A stretch of DNA of 64,000 nucleotides. Origin: Amorphoplanes digitatis (GTDB lineage Bacteria > Actinomycetota > Actinomycetes > Mycobacteriales > Micromonosporaceae). Shown piece by piece: positions 32,752-40,808 of the stretch. A program made the translations under genes and the position numbers. The notes beneath the pieces were generated by a model. It did not search any database. It worked only from the letters and a program-made list of their open reading frames with translations, and had not been told where the DNA came from. The stretch spans positions 5,264,501-5,328,500 of the forward strand of contig NZ_JACHNH010000001.1 of assembly GCF_014205335.1 (NCBI RefSeq), in the 5' to 3' direction. How positions within the stretch are numbered: position 1 is the stretch's first letter; each line of letters opens with the position of its first letter.

Positions 32752-33951
32752 ATGAATGGCACCGAGGACGCCGCCGCCTCCGCATCGAACGACCCCGGAA
32801 CATCGGTGCCCGCGCCGGACTCCCCCGAATCGGGGCAGGCGGAGACGACGACGTCGGAGGCCGAGCAGCCCACCGAGCCCGGCACGGCCGAGCCCGACGA
32901 GGCCGCGCCGGAGGAAGCCGACCCGGACGACGCCGACCCGGACGACGCCGCCCAGGAAGAGGCCGAGCCCGACGACGCTCCGCAGGAAGAAGCCGAGTCC
33001 GACGACGCCGCGGCGCAGCCGGCCGAAGCCGGCGAGGCGCCGCCGGAGGCGGAGGAGCTGGAGCCGGCGGAGCTGGAGCCGGCGGAGCTGGAGCCCGAGG
33101 AGCTGGAGCCCGAGGAGCTGGAGCCCGAGGAGCTGGAGCCGGCGGAGCTGGAGGCGGAGGCCGCCGATCTGCCGGTGCCGTCGGTCGGTCCGGGGCTGCA
33201 TGGGTGGGTCCAGGGGGCCGGTGCGGTCCTGTGGGGGGCGGCCGCGCCGCTCGCGCTCATCGTGGGGCTCGCCGCGCTGGCGACCTACCACCTGATCGTG
33301 CGGGCCGGTGACGTGCTCGTGACGCTGGTCGGCGGCTTCGGTCCGGTGATGCTTCCGCTGTGGGTCCTCGCCTTCATCGTGCTCTCCCCGGTTCCGCTGA
33401 TGATCTGCCTGGCCGGCACTGTCGGCGTGGTGTCGGCGAGGGCGTCCGCGGAAACCCGGCCCGCCGTGGTGTGGCGGTCGATCGCCGCCCGGCTCGGGAC
33501 GCTCTGGCTGTGGCTGGCCGGCTGCTACGTCGTCATGCTCACGCCCTCGCTGCTGTTCTCGCTGTCCGGCGTCATGCTCGACAGGGCCACCGACCTGGCG
33601 ATGACCGTCGCGCTGGACCTGATCTGGACCGTGGCGCTCACCGTGGCCGGCATGGTCGGCTGCGTCGTGCTGGTGGAGCCCGGCCAGAGCCTGCCCCGGG
33701 CCTGGCGGCTGCTGTCCCCCATTCCGGTGATCGGACTGGCCGCGGCCACGCTGGCGCTGGTCGTCCTGCCCGAGCTGGCCAACATGACCTGGGGTGCGGT
33801 CGGCTTGACCGTGACGTCGGCGTGCTGTGACCTGCTGTGGGCCGTGGCAGCGCTGGTCACCTACGCACAGGCCCGCGGCCGGATCGAACCGGTTGCCGGC
33901 CCGGCGCCGCACGACGAACCGGCCACACCGGAGGCCGTGCCGGTCGACTAG
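32752..33951 (+). CDS. Membrane protein with acidic, repeat-rich N-terminus
   Basis: A 399-residue protein in two parts. Residues 1-140 are almost free of hydrophobics and very rich in Glu, Asp, Pro and Ala, ending in a seven-unit ELEPA/ELEPE repeat. Residues 150-380 hold about six predicted helices with no motif I recognise; the order resembles DUF-type membrane proteins such as YesL or glycerophosphoryl-diester-associated helices, but that is only an impression. AGGGTG precedes ATG 32752; GTG 32737 is an in-frame alternative. The acidic tail should be disordered and could bind cations or basic partners. Confidence 0.7.
   Translation: MNGTEDAAASASNDPGTSVPAPDSPESGQAETTTSEAEQPTEPGTAEPDEAAPEEADPDDADPDDAAQEEAEPDDAPQEEAESDDAAAQPAEAGEAPPEAEELEPAELEPAELEPEELEPEELEPEELEPAELEAEAADLPVPSVGPGLHGWVQGAGAVLWGAAAPLALIVGLAALATYHLIVRAGDVLVTLVGGFGPVMLPLWVLAFIVLSPVPLMICLAGTVGVVSARASAETRPAVVWRSIAARLGTLWLWLAGCYVVMLTPSLLFSLSGVMLDRATDLAMTVALDLIWTVALTVAGMVGCVVLVEPGQSLPRAWRLLSPIPVIGLAAATLALVVLPELANMTWGAVGLTVTSACCDLLWAVAALVTYAQARGRIEPVAGPAPHDEPATPEAVPVD
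33055..33159 (+). repeat. Seven tandem 15-bp coding repeats (ELEPA/ELEPE)
   Basis: Units start at 33055, 33070, 33085, 33100, 33115, 33130 and 33145. Each reads GAGCTGGAGCC with a variable end coding Pro-Ala or Pro-Glu; the last unit is degenerate. Identity is high enough to allow slippage, so copy number may vary between strains. Confidence 0.9.
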
Positions 33952-34062
33952 GAGACCTTGCGACAGCAGCGGCGTGCGTGTCCCCCGCGCGCCGGCGCGC
34001 AGAATCTGATCAGGTTCCTCACCGAGGTCACTGCGCTTAGCGGCTGTCACGAGGGGGCACTG

Positions 34063-35244
34063 ATGAGCGACGACGTGCGCATCGGCCAACGGATCCGGCG
34101 CTACCGGCGCTCGCGTGGGCTGAGCCTCGATCAGGCGGCCGGGCTGGCCGGCATCAGCAAGCCCTACCTCTCCCGGCTGGAGCGCGGTGAGCGCTCGCTC
34201 AACTCCCGGGCCCTGCTGAACCGGATCTCGTCGGCGCTACAGGTGCCGGTGCCGGACCTGACCGATCAGCCGTACGTCCCGCGGGGCCGGGCGGCGGCGG
34301 ACCTGCGGCCCGGGGTGACGGAGACCCGGCTCGCGCTGCTCGACCCGAGCGGGCCGCCCCGCTCCGAGGCGGAGATCGCGTCCGGGGTCGACGGCCTCGA
34401 CCTGCTGATGAACTCCAGCGACCCGGTCGGCCAGGCGCGGGTGGTGCCGGACCTGCTGCGCTGGACCCAGCAGAGCGCCCTGATGCTGGGCACGCCCGCG
34501 GCGTACCAGCGGGTCGTCGTCGCCGCGTACGCCGCGGTGTTCATGATGCGCAACCTCGGCGAGTACGACCTCGCGTGGATGGCCGCCGAGCGGATGCGGG
34601 CGGCCGCGGAACACACCGTCGATCCGGCGACGCTCGGCTTCGCCGCGTACGCGCAGGCGCATGCGCTGGTGGGTGCCGGCGCGCTGCGCCGGGCCCGGGC
34701 GGCGGCGTACGCCATGGCGCAGGCGATGCCCGTCACGGACCGGGAGGGGCTGGCCGCGCGCGGCTCGTGCCTGCTGGTGGCCGCCTCCACCAGCGCCAAG
34801 CTCGGCGACATCGACGGCGCCCGGGAACTGGTCGCGGAGGCCGGCCGGCTCGCCGAACGGCTCGACGGGCCGACGCTGATCGCGCGGCACACCTCGTTCG
34901 CCACCTGGAACGTGATCATGCACCGGGTGGCGATCGAGGTCGAGGGCGGCGACCCCGCGGCCGCCGTCGACGCGGCGTACCCGCTCTGCCAGCGGCCCGT
35001 GCCCAACCGGGAGCGCATGTCGTACCTCTGGGTGGACGTCGGCCGGGCGTTCGAGCAGCTGGACCGCCGGCCGGAGGCGATCGAGGCGTTCCGCCGCGCG
35101 GAGCGCGCGGCGCCGCTGCGGGTCCGGCTCAGCCCCGTCGTGTCGCGCTGCGTCAGCGAACTGCTGGACAAGAGCCATCGCCGGGCCGGCGGCGCCGACC
35201 TGCGCGGCCTCGCCGAACGGTGCGGCGTCCTCGGCCACTCCTGA
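34063..35244 (+). CDS. XRE-family regulator with long C-terminal TPR-like domain
   Basis: A 393-residue regulator. The HTH_31/XRE domain at residues about 5-65 (IGQRIRRYRRSRGLSLDQAAGLAGISKPYLSRLERGERS in outline) is followed by about 300 residues of helical repeats, typical of actinobacterial XRE proteins paired with DUF397 genes. GAGGGGG precedes the ATG. The DUF397 gene lies 169 bases downstream behind a hairpin. Such pairs are thought to control development or secondary metabolism (the WhiJ type in Streptomyces), with the small partner modulating DNA binding; that is known for few cases only. Confidence 0.88.
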   Translation: MSDDVRIGQRIRRYRRSRGLSLDQAAGLAGISKPYLSRLERGERSLNSRALLNRISSALQVPVPDLTDQPYVPRGRAAADLRPGVTETRLALLDPSGPPRSEAEIASGVDGLDLLMNSSDPVGQARVVPDLLRWTQQSALMLGTPAAYQRVVVAAYAAVFMMRNLGEYDLAWMAAERMRAAAEHTVDPATLGFAAYAQAHALVGAGALRRARAAAYAMAQAMPVTDREGLAARGSCLLVAASTSAKLGDIDGARELVAEAGRLAERLDGPTLIARHTSFATWNVIMHRVAIEVEGGDPAAAVDAAYPLCQRPVPNRERMSYLWVDVGRAFEQLDRRPEAIEAFRRAERAAPLRVRLSPVVSRCVSELLDKSHRRAGGADLRGLAERCGVLGHS

Positions 35245-35330
35245 CCTGCACGGCGACGTTGCCAGCCAGGCAACCCAGGGCCGCCACGCGGACACACCCT
35301 GGTTTGCAGCACGGCATCGACGATCGTCGT

Positions 35331-35362
35331 GCCGGCGGCCCGGCCGAGCGAGGGCCGCCGGC
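35331..35362 (+). terminator. Hairpin between the XRE and DUF397 genes
   Basis: Perfect 11-bp stem (35331-35341 with 35352-35362) and 10-base loop. A smaller inverted repeat, GTTGCC-AGCCA-GGCAAC, lies just before at 35258-35274 and could be an operator or terminator. Confidence 0.7.
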
Positions 35363-35412
35363 GTGGATGGCGTGCGATCCGTTGATCCCGCACAGCGAAT
35401 GGAGACCCGATC

Positions 35413-35628
35413 ATGAATCCTCCCGAGGTGAACGCCGCACAGTGGAAGAAGAGCAGCCGCAGCAACGGCAACGGCGGCAACAACTGCGTCGAGGTGGCGC
35501 TGCTCGAGGACGGCGCGGCCGTCCGGCACAGCAAGGACCCGTACGGGCCGGCGCTGGTCTTCACGACCGCCGAGTGGGCCGCGTTCGTGGGCGGCGCCAA
35601 GGACGGCGAGTTCGACATCGCCGGCTGA
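35413..35628 (+). CDS. DUF397 small protein
   Basis: A 71-residue DUF397 protein with the family's core pattern: WKKSSRSNGNGGNNCVEVALLEDGAAVRHSKDP and the C-terminal FTTAEWAAFVGGAKDGEFD (each in outline). It is the usual partner of XRE regulators of the WhiJ kind; one copy here lies right after its regulator. Its own promoter is likely, since the preceding hairpin should stop transcription. Ribosome-binding site GGAG lies 10 bases before the ATG. Confidence 0.92.
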   Translation: MNPPEVNAAQWKKSSRSNGNGGNNCVEVALLEDGAAVRHSKDPYGPALVFTTAEWAAFVGGAKDGEFDIAG

Positions 35629-35673
35629 GCGTCTTCGACGAGGCCGGGACGGCAGGTCCCGGCGGGACGACAA

Positions 35674-35739
35674 GGGCGCGTGGGCCCGGCAGGCGGTGCT
35701 CGACCGCGGCACCGCCGGACGCCGGGCCCACGCGCGCCC
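35674..35739 (+). terminator. Two-tier long hairpin between DUF397 and flavoprotein genes
   Basis: The outer stem is a perfect 14 bp (35677-35690 with 35721-35734) and the inner stem a perfect 8 bp (35692-35699 with 35709-35716). It starts about 45 bases after the DUF397 stop and ends 25 bases before the next start, so it is either a terminator or the leader structure of the flavoprotein mRNA. Confidence 0.75.
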
Positions 35740-35763
35740 GTATCCGCACCCAGGAGGCACAAC

Positions 35764-36339
35764 TTGACCCTGGCATCGCCTGTGCTCTACGTCGTCATCT
35801 GCGGCGCGAGCAACGCCGCCGGCAGCTACGACTTCATCGCCGACACCATCGACGACGGCTGGCGGGTGTGTGCGATCACCACCCCGATGGGCGCCCGGTT
35901 CGTCGACGTGGCGCACCTGGCCGACCTCACCGGCCACCCGGTCCGGTCGGCGTACAAGAATCCCGCCGACCCGGACGTCCTGCCCCGCGCCGACGCCTGC
36001 GTGGTCGCACCGGCCAGCTTCAACACCGTCAACAAGCTGGCCAACGGCATCTGCGACACCCTCGCGGCCGGCGTGGTCTGCGAGGCGATCGGCGACCGCA
36101 CGCCGATCATCGTCGCCCCGTGGCTGAACCGCGCCCTGGCCGGCCACGGCGCCTACGCCCGCAGCATCGCCTGCCTGCGGGCCGAGGGCGTCTGCGTGGT
36201 GCTCACCGAGCAGACCCGGCCGGACCGCCCCCGCCACGATCCGGGCGGCTCGTTCCCGTGGGCCGCCGTGCTCGCCGAGGTCCGCGGCCTTCCGGCCGCC
36301 CGCGCGGGAAAGGTCACCGGGCCGCCGATTTCCCGTTGA
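35764..36339 (+). CDS. HFCD-family flavoprotein (PPC decarboxylase-like)
   Basis: A 191-residue flavoprotein of the homo-oligomeric FMN-containing Cys decarboxylase fold. Visible elements are the start VVICGASNAAGSYDFI, and the FMN-binding ADACVVAPASFNTVNKLANGICDTLA, similar to the Dfp/CoaC signature with PASFN in place of PATAN or PMN. The start is TTG, supported by AGGAGG six bases upstream. Related enzymes decarboxylate phosphopantothenoylcysteine or C-terminal cysteines of peptides (lanthipeptide LanD). No peptide precursor is visible, so the substrate is open. It lies next to the XRE/DUF397 pair, a grouping I recall from other actinomycetes. Confidence 0.8.
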   Translation: MTLASPVLYVVICGASNAAGSYDFIADTIDDGWRVCAITTPMGARFVDVAHLADLTGHPVRSAYKNPADPDVLPRADACVVAPASFNTVNKLANGICDTLAAGVVCEAIGDRTPIIVAPWLNRALAGHGAYARSIACLRAEGVCVVLTEQTRPDRPRHDPGGSFPWAAVLAEVRGLPAARAGKVTGPPISR

Positions 36340-36362
36340 TCATGCCGGCGCCGCCGGGTTCA

Positions 36363-37211
36363 ATGGCCGTGATGAGCAGAGTGGAGATCCGTCGCGACGG
36401 CGTCATACTGTCCTGCCTGGACGTCGGATCGGCCCGCGACGTGGTGGTCCTGCTGCACGGCCTTGCCGGGAGCGCGCGGGAGATGTGGCAGACGGCCGAG
36501 AGCCTGCTGCCGGCCCGCCGCGTCATCGCGATCGACCAGCGCGGCCACGGCCACTCCACCCGCCGGCCCGGCGACCTCTCCCGCTCGGCGTACGTCGACG
36601 ACGTGGCCGCCGTCATCGACCGGCTCGCGGACGGCGGGCCGGTGACCCTTGTCGGCCAGTCGATGGGCGGGCACACCGCGATGCTGACCGCCGCCCGGTA
36701 TCCCGGCCTGGTGAGCCGGCTGGTGATGCTGGAGGCGGGGGTCGGCGGTCGCGCGGCCGACGACGACTATCCGGCCCGGCTTGGCGACTGGTTCGCGTCC
36801 TGGCCGGTGCCGTTCGCCGACGAGCGGGCCGCGGCCGGTTTTCTCGGCTCGACCCCGATAGCCCGGTCGTGGCTGTGCGACCTGGAGCGGCGCGCCGACG
36901 GGCTGTGGCCGCGGTTCGAGCCCGAGGTGATGCGGGCCGCCATCGAGGGGGTGGCCGAGCGGGCCCGCTGGGAGGAATGGCGGGAGGTGCGGGCGCCGAC
37001 CCTTCTCGCGTACGGGGGGAACGGCACCACGACCGCGGCCGAGGTGATCCGCATGCTGGAGCTGCGGCCGGGCGTCGCGCACGCCGTCATCCCGGACGCC
37101 GGCCACGACGTACACCTGGAGCGGCCCGGGGAATGGGCCCGCCTGCTGGGCGGGTTCCTCGGTTCCCCGGACCGCGGCCCGGTTCAGAGCAGCGGCGAGC
37201 GACCGCCGTAG
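36363..37211 (+). CDS. Alpha/beta hydrolase
   Basis: A 282-residue alpha/beta hydrolase. It has the oxyanion region VVVLLHGLAGSAREMW, the nucleophile elbow VGQSMGGHTA, and the end HAVIPDAGHDVHLERPGEW with the catalytic His. The acid is probably in the YGGNGTTT region. The lid of about 80 residues is variable, as usual in esterases, lactonases and C-C hydrolases. The start is uncertain among ATG 36342, 36363 and 36372 because no ribosome-binding site stands out. Its 3' end overlaps the convergent DUF1906 gene by 28 bases. Confidence 0.85.
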   Translation: MAVMSRVEIRRDGVILSCLDVGSARDVVVLLHGLAGSAREMWQTAESLLPARRVIAIDQRGHGHSTRRPGDLSRSAYVDDVAAVIDRLADGGPVTLVGQSMGGHTAMLTAARYPGLVSRLVMLEAGVGGRAADDDYPARLGDWFASWPVPFADERAAAGFLGSTPIARSWLCDLERRADGLWPRFEPEVMRAAIEGVAERARWEEWREVRAPTLLAYGGNGTTTAAEVIRMLELRPGVAHAVIPDAGHDVHLERPGEWARLLGGFLGSPDRGPVQSSGERPP

Positions 37212-38794
37212 CCGGTCGCCAGGCGCAGGCCCGGGCGGAGCCCGGTGCCGGTGCCGCGATACAGCGTCAGGCTGCCGTTGGACTTGAGGACCGCGGCCAG
37301 GTCGGTGTAGCCGTCCCGGTCGAAGTCGCCGGCGCCGATCAGGTCGCGCATGCCGTTCCAGCCGGTGGCGATCTGCTTCTTGGTGCCGAGCGCGCCCGCA
37401 CGGCCCGGGCACAGGAACAGCTTGCCGGTCGAGGTCTGGCGGGCGACCAGGTCGACGTGGCCGTCGCGGTTGAAGTCACCGACGCCGGCCAGCTCGCTCA
37501 TCGTGTGCCAGCCGCCCGCGCCGATCACCTTGCGGGTGCCCAGCTTGGTGCCCTTCGCGCCCGGGTAGAGGTACAGGTTGTGGTTGCTGGTCTGCGCCGC
37601 GATCAGGTCGGCGTACCCGTCCTTGTTCAGGTCGCCGATCGCGGTGATCTCGCGCATCTTCTTGAAGCTCTTCGAGAGCAGCTTGCGCGCGCCGAGCTTG
37701 CCGTCGCTCTTGCCCGGATAGAAGTACAGGTAGCCGTTGGAGGCCACCCGCGCGACCACGTCGGTGTACCCGTCGCGGTTCAGGTCGCCGATCCGGACCA
37801 GCGCGTTCATGGACTTCCAGCCGCCGCCGACCTTCTTCCGGGCCTTCTCGTCGGCGTAGGTGCCGTTGCCCGGGTAGAGGAAGAGGTTGCCGGTGCTCGA
37901 CGTCCGCGCCAGCACGTCCGACCAGCCGTTGCGGTTGTAGTCGGCCAGCTTCGCGGCGGGCAGCGGCGCGAAGTCGACGAGGTTGCTGTCGATGTTGATG
38001 GTGACGCCGCCCCAGGTCTCCTTGTGGTCGCCGTGGTACTGCTTCATCCGGCGGTGCGGCGTCCAGTGTCCGGCCGGGATGCCCGCGTCGGTGACGGTGG
38101 CGACCTGGTCCCAGCGGGCGAAGTCGATGTAGTCGGGGCGCACGTAGCCGGGCACGGCGTAGTTGGCGACCTGGTCGGCGACGCCGGAGCCCATGCTGCT
38201 GTAGAAGCCGGAGAGGTAGCCGAGGTCGTGCAGCCGGGCGGTCCAGGCGCCCATGAACGCCAGGACGCCGGAGCGGCAGGCGGCGTCGCCGTTCTTGTAC
38301 GCCTCCATGTCGTAGATCAGCACGCTCTGCGCGGCCAGGCCGAGCGCCCGCGCCTGCGCCGCGGCGTCCTGCGCGGCGGCGGCGCCCTGCGCGGCGGCCT
38401 TCGCGTTGTCGATCAGGTTCTTCTTCTTGGTGGCGAGGGTGCAGGACGCCTGCGGGCCCACGTAGAGCGGGATCAGGCGCCAGCCGGCCGCGACCTGGGT
38501 GCGCACCCACTCGGCGGTGAGATTGGCCTGGGTGCAGCCCCGGTTGTTGCCGCCGAAGTAGATGCCGACCGCCTTGTAGGGCGAGGCCTTCCACGCCGCC
38601 ATGCTCGCGCTCGACGGTGCCGTGCAGGCGTCGAACGCGGGTCCCGAGAAGGTTCCCGGCTGGACGGTCGCCGCCGCGGTCGCGGTGACGGTCGCGTCCG
38701 CCCGGGTAAGGGTCGTCGCCGACAGCAGCACGACCGCGACGCAGAACACCGCACGAAGGATGGGATTGCGGTGTATCGGCGCCAGTTTCCGCAT
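37184..38794 (-). CDS. Secreted DUF1906 (GH25-like) protein with FG-GAP/VCBS repeats
   Basis: A 536-residue exported protein. A signal peptide (residues about 1-32, ending TRADA) leads to a DUF1906/Rv2525c-like glycoside-hydrolase-fold domain (about 48-255) with FDACTAPSSASMAAW, the IYFGGNNRGC strand, LIPLYVGPQASC and VLIYDMEAYKNGD, whose acidic residues lie where lysozyme-type GH25 relatives have theirs. Four or five FG-GAP/VCBS repeats follow (units such as GDLNRDGYTDVVARVASNGYLYFYPG in outline), likely a calcium-binding propeller. Cell-wall-directed action or binding is likely; DUF1906 enzymes have no settled activity. Confidence 0.82.
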   Translation of the reverse strand: MRKLAPIHRNPILRAVFCVAVVLLSATTLTRADATVTATAAATVQPGTFSGPAFDACTAPSSASMAAWKASPYKAVGIYFGGNNRGCTQANLTAEWVRTQVAAGWRLIPLYVGPQASCTLATKKKNLIDNAKAAAQGAAAAQDAAAQARALGLAAQSVLIYDMEAYKNGDAACRSGVLAFMGAWTARLHDLGYLSGFYSSMGSGVADQVANYAVPGYVRPDYIDFARWDQVATVTDAGIPAGHWTPHRRMKQYHGDHKETWGGVTINIDSNLVDFAPLPAAKLADYNRNGWSDVLARTSSTGNLFLYPGNGTYADEKARKKVGGGWKSMNALVRIGDLNRDGYTDVVARVASNGYLYFYPGKSDGKLGARKLLSKSFKKMREITAIGDLNKDGYADLIAAQTSNHNLYLYPGAKGTKLGTRKVIGAGGWHTMSELAGVGDFNRDGHVDLVARQTSTGKLFLCPGRAGALGTKKQIATGWNGMRDLIGAGDFDRDGYTDLAAVLKSNGSLTLYRGTGTGLRPGLRLATGYGGRSPLL

Positions 38795-38922
38795 GACTAC
38801 CTTTTCTCGGGCAAGCTTAACGATTGGTAAGACAGAGAGAACGCCCGACTAAAACAGAATTCCCGGCATGCGGATACCGGCCGAACAGACGATCTTCGAA
38901 CTCGAACGGATCATTCACCCGG

Positions 38923-39732
38923 TCAGGTGTCAATCTTGTCCGTCTCGCCGCCCGGCTCCGCCGGCGGCCGGTCGATCAGCGTGGCGAGGACCGCCGGCGG
39001 CATCCGGTCGACCCGCGCCGCGTCGCCCGCCTCGGCGATCGCGCGGTAGGCGAGCGACGCCGCCCTCAGCGCGGCGAGCACGGCGGCGAGCGGATGCAGC
39101 ACCAGGCCGACCCCGAACCCGGCCAGCTCGGCGTCGGTCAGGCGGTCGCCCCCGGCCTCGTCCTCGGACCGGCAGACGACCATGGGTACGCCGGGCAGCA
39201 CCGCTCGCAGCTTGCCGACGTCCGCCTCGGGGACGCCGACGGGGAGAACGGCGTCCGCGCCGGCCACCGCGTACGCCCGGCACCGCTCGAAGATCTCGTC
39301 GAGGGTGCCCCCGCGGACCCGCGCGATCAGCGCGACGCCGGGCACGCCCTCGGCGAGCGCGGCGATCCGGACCGCCGACAGGCCGGCGTCCTCGCCGTCG
39401 TCGAGGCAGAGCCCGCTGATGCCGGACCGCTGGTAGGCCAGCGCGGTCCACACCGCGTGGTCCGCGCCGTCGTAGCCGACGTCCGCGTCGGCCAGCAGCG
39501 GCACGCCGCCGAGCGCCGGGACCAGGACGGCGGCCCGGTCGGCGATCTGGGTCGCCGGTGCGTAGCCGAGATCCGGTACGCCGAGCATGGTGGCCGAGAC
39601 CGCCGGGCCGGACAGGTGCACGGCCCGGTGCCCCGCCCGGACGGCGAGCGCGGCGCTGGCCGGGTCGTAGACGCCCGGTGCGTGCGTGACGCGGCCGGCG
39701 ACGAGCATCGCCCGCAGGTCGGCGGCGGTCAT
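38923..39732 (-). CDS. PEP mutase/isocitrate lyase-superfamily protein
   Basis: A 269-residue TIM-barrel protein of the ICL/PEPM superfamily. The opening APGVYDPASAALAVRAGHRAVHLSGPAVSATMLGVPD (in outline) and the metal loop LLADADVGYDG are family-like. The segment LCLDDGEDAG stands where isocitrate and methylisocitrate lyases carry the EDQ...KRCGH catalytic loop, so that loop is missing. Members lacking it include oxaloacetate decarboxylases, PEP mutases and carboxyvinyl-carboxyphosphonate-type enzymes. The function here is open. A divergent zinc alcohol dehydrogenase starts 90 bases away. Confidence 0.8.
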   Translation of the reverse strand: MTAADLRAMLVAGRVTHAPGVYDPASAALAVRAGHRAVHLSGPAVSATMLGVPDLGYAPATQIADRAAVLVPALGGVPLLADADVGYDGADHAVWTALAYQRSGISGLCLDDGEDAGLSAVRIAALAEGVPGVALIARVRGGTLDEIFERCRAYAVAGADAVLPVGVPEADVGKLRAVLPGVPMVVCRSEDEAGGDRLTDAELAGFGVGLVLHPLAAVLAALRAASLAYRAIAEAGDAARVDRMPPAVLATLIDRPPAEPGGETDKIDT

Positions 39733-39821
39733 GATCGGTGCGCCTCGGGTCGGTCCATCTGCTGATCATGACTGATCCATCGGCGGCCCGCGATCCCGGC
39801 CGCCGGTGTTAGCGTCCAAAG

Positions 39822-40808
39822 GTGACCGAGCTGAGCATGCGAGTGGCCCGTCTGCACGGCGCCGGGGACGTCCGGCTGCACACCGAGGAACGGCCCCGGC
39901 CGGCCGGCGCCGGCGAGCGGCTCGTCGAGGTGACCTCGGTCGGGGTGTGCGGCTCCGACCTGCACTGGTTCACCGAGGGCGGGATCGGCGACGCCGTGCT
40001 GGCCCGCCCGCTCGTGCTCGGCCACGAGATGGCGGGCGTGATCCGCGGCGGGCCGGACGACGGCATCGCGGTCGCGATCGACCCGGCACAGCCGTGCGGC
40101 GCCTGCGAGCCCTGCCGGGCGGGGCACGGCAACCTCTGCCCGGGCATCGTCTTCGCCGGGCACGGCTCCTGCGACGGCGGCCTGCGGGAGTTCCTGACCT
40201 GGCCGGCCGACCGCCTGCACCCGCTGCCCGACGGGCTCACCGCCGACGACGGCGCCCTGCTGGAGCCGCTTGGCGTCGCGCTGCACGCGCTCGACCTCGC
40301 GCACCTGCGGATGGCCTCGACGGTGGCGGTGGTCGGCTGCGGCCCGATCGGCCTGCTGCTCGTCCAGCTCGCGCGCGGGCACGGCGCCACCCGGGTGCTC
40401 GCCGCCGAGCCGTTGCCGCACCGGATGGCGGCCGCGGCGGGGTTCGGCGCGGAGCCGGCCGGCGCCGAGGGCGTCGCGGACGTGGTCTTCGAGGTCTCCG
40501 GCTCGGACGGCGCGGTGGACACGGCGCTGCGGCTGGCCCGGCCCGGCGCCCGGATCGTGCTGGTCGGCATCCCCGACGGCGACAGCACCACGTTCAGCGC
40601 GGCGCTGGCCCGCCGCAAGGGCCTGACCCTGGTGCTGGTGCGCCGGATGGGCGAGGTCTACCCCCGCGCCATCGACCTGGCCGCGCGGAAGCTCGTCGAC
40701 CTGACGCCGCTCGTCTCGGACGTCTTCGGGCTCGGCGAGGTGAGCGCCGCCATGGCCACCGCCGCCGCGCGTACCGGCCTGAAGGTCGTCATCCGGCCGA
40801 ACGGCTAG
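39822..40808 (+). CDS. Zinc-dependent alcohol dehydrogenase (sorbitol/L-idonate type)
   Basis: A 328-residue MDR dehydrogenase. Catalytic zinc ligands are the Cys in GVCGSD and the His-Glu of LVLGHEMAG; the structural zinc uses the four-Cys cluster CGACEPCRAGHGNLC. The NAD domain has VAVVGCGPIGLLLVQLA. It probably oxidises a polyol, sugar acid or threonine-like substrate. GTG 39822 is used (possibly leaderless); ATG 39837 would start five codons later. It is divergent from the PEP mutase-like gene and overlaps the next convergent gene by 20 bases. Confidence 0.9.
   Translation: MTELSMRVARLHGAGDVRLHTEERPRPAGAGERLVEVTSVGVCGSDLHWFTEGGIGDAVLARPLVLGHEMAGVIRGGPDDGIAVAIDPAQPCGACEPCRAGHGNLCPGIVFAGHGSCDGGLREFLTWPADRLHPLPDGLTADDGALLEPLGVALHALDLAHLRMASTVAVVGCGPIGLLLVQLARGHGATRVLAAEPLPHRMAAAAGFGAEPAGAEGVADVVFEVSGSDGAVDTALRLARPGARIVLVGIPDGDSTTFSAALARRKGLTLVLVRRMGEVYPRAIDLAARKLVDLTPLVSDVFGLGEVSAAMATAAARTGLKVVIRPNG

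Noticed and set aside
33055..33159. CRISPR-like or mobile repeat array
   Set aside because: The 15-bp units lie in frame inside a protein gene and code ELEPA/ELEPE; there are no spacers.
36360..38794. Long open frames opposite the hydrolase and DUF1906 genes
   Set aside because: Antisense shadows without domains; the sense genes have full motifs and a signal peptide.
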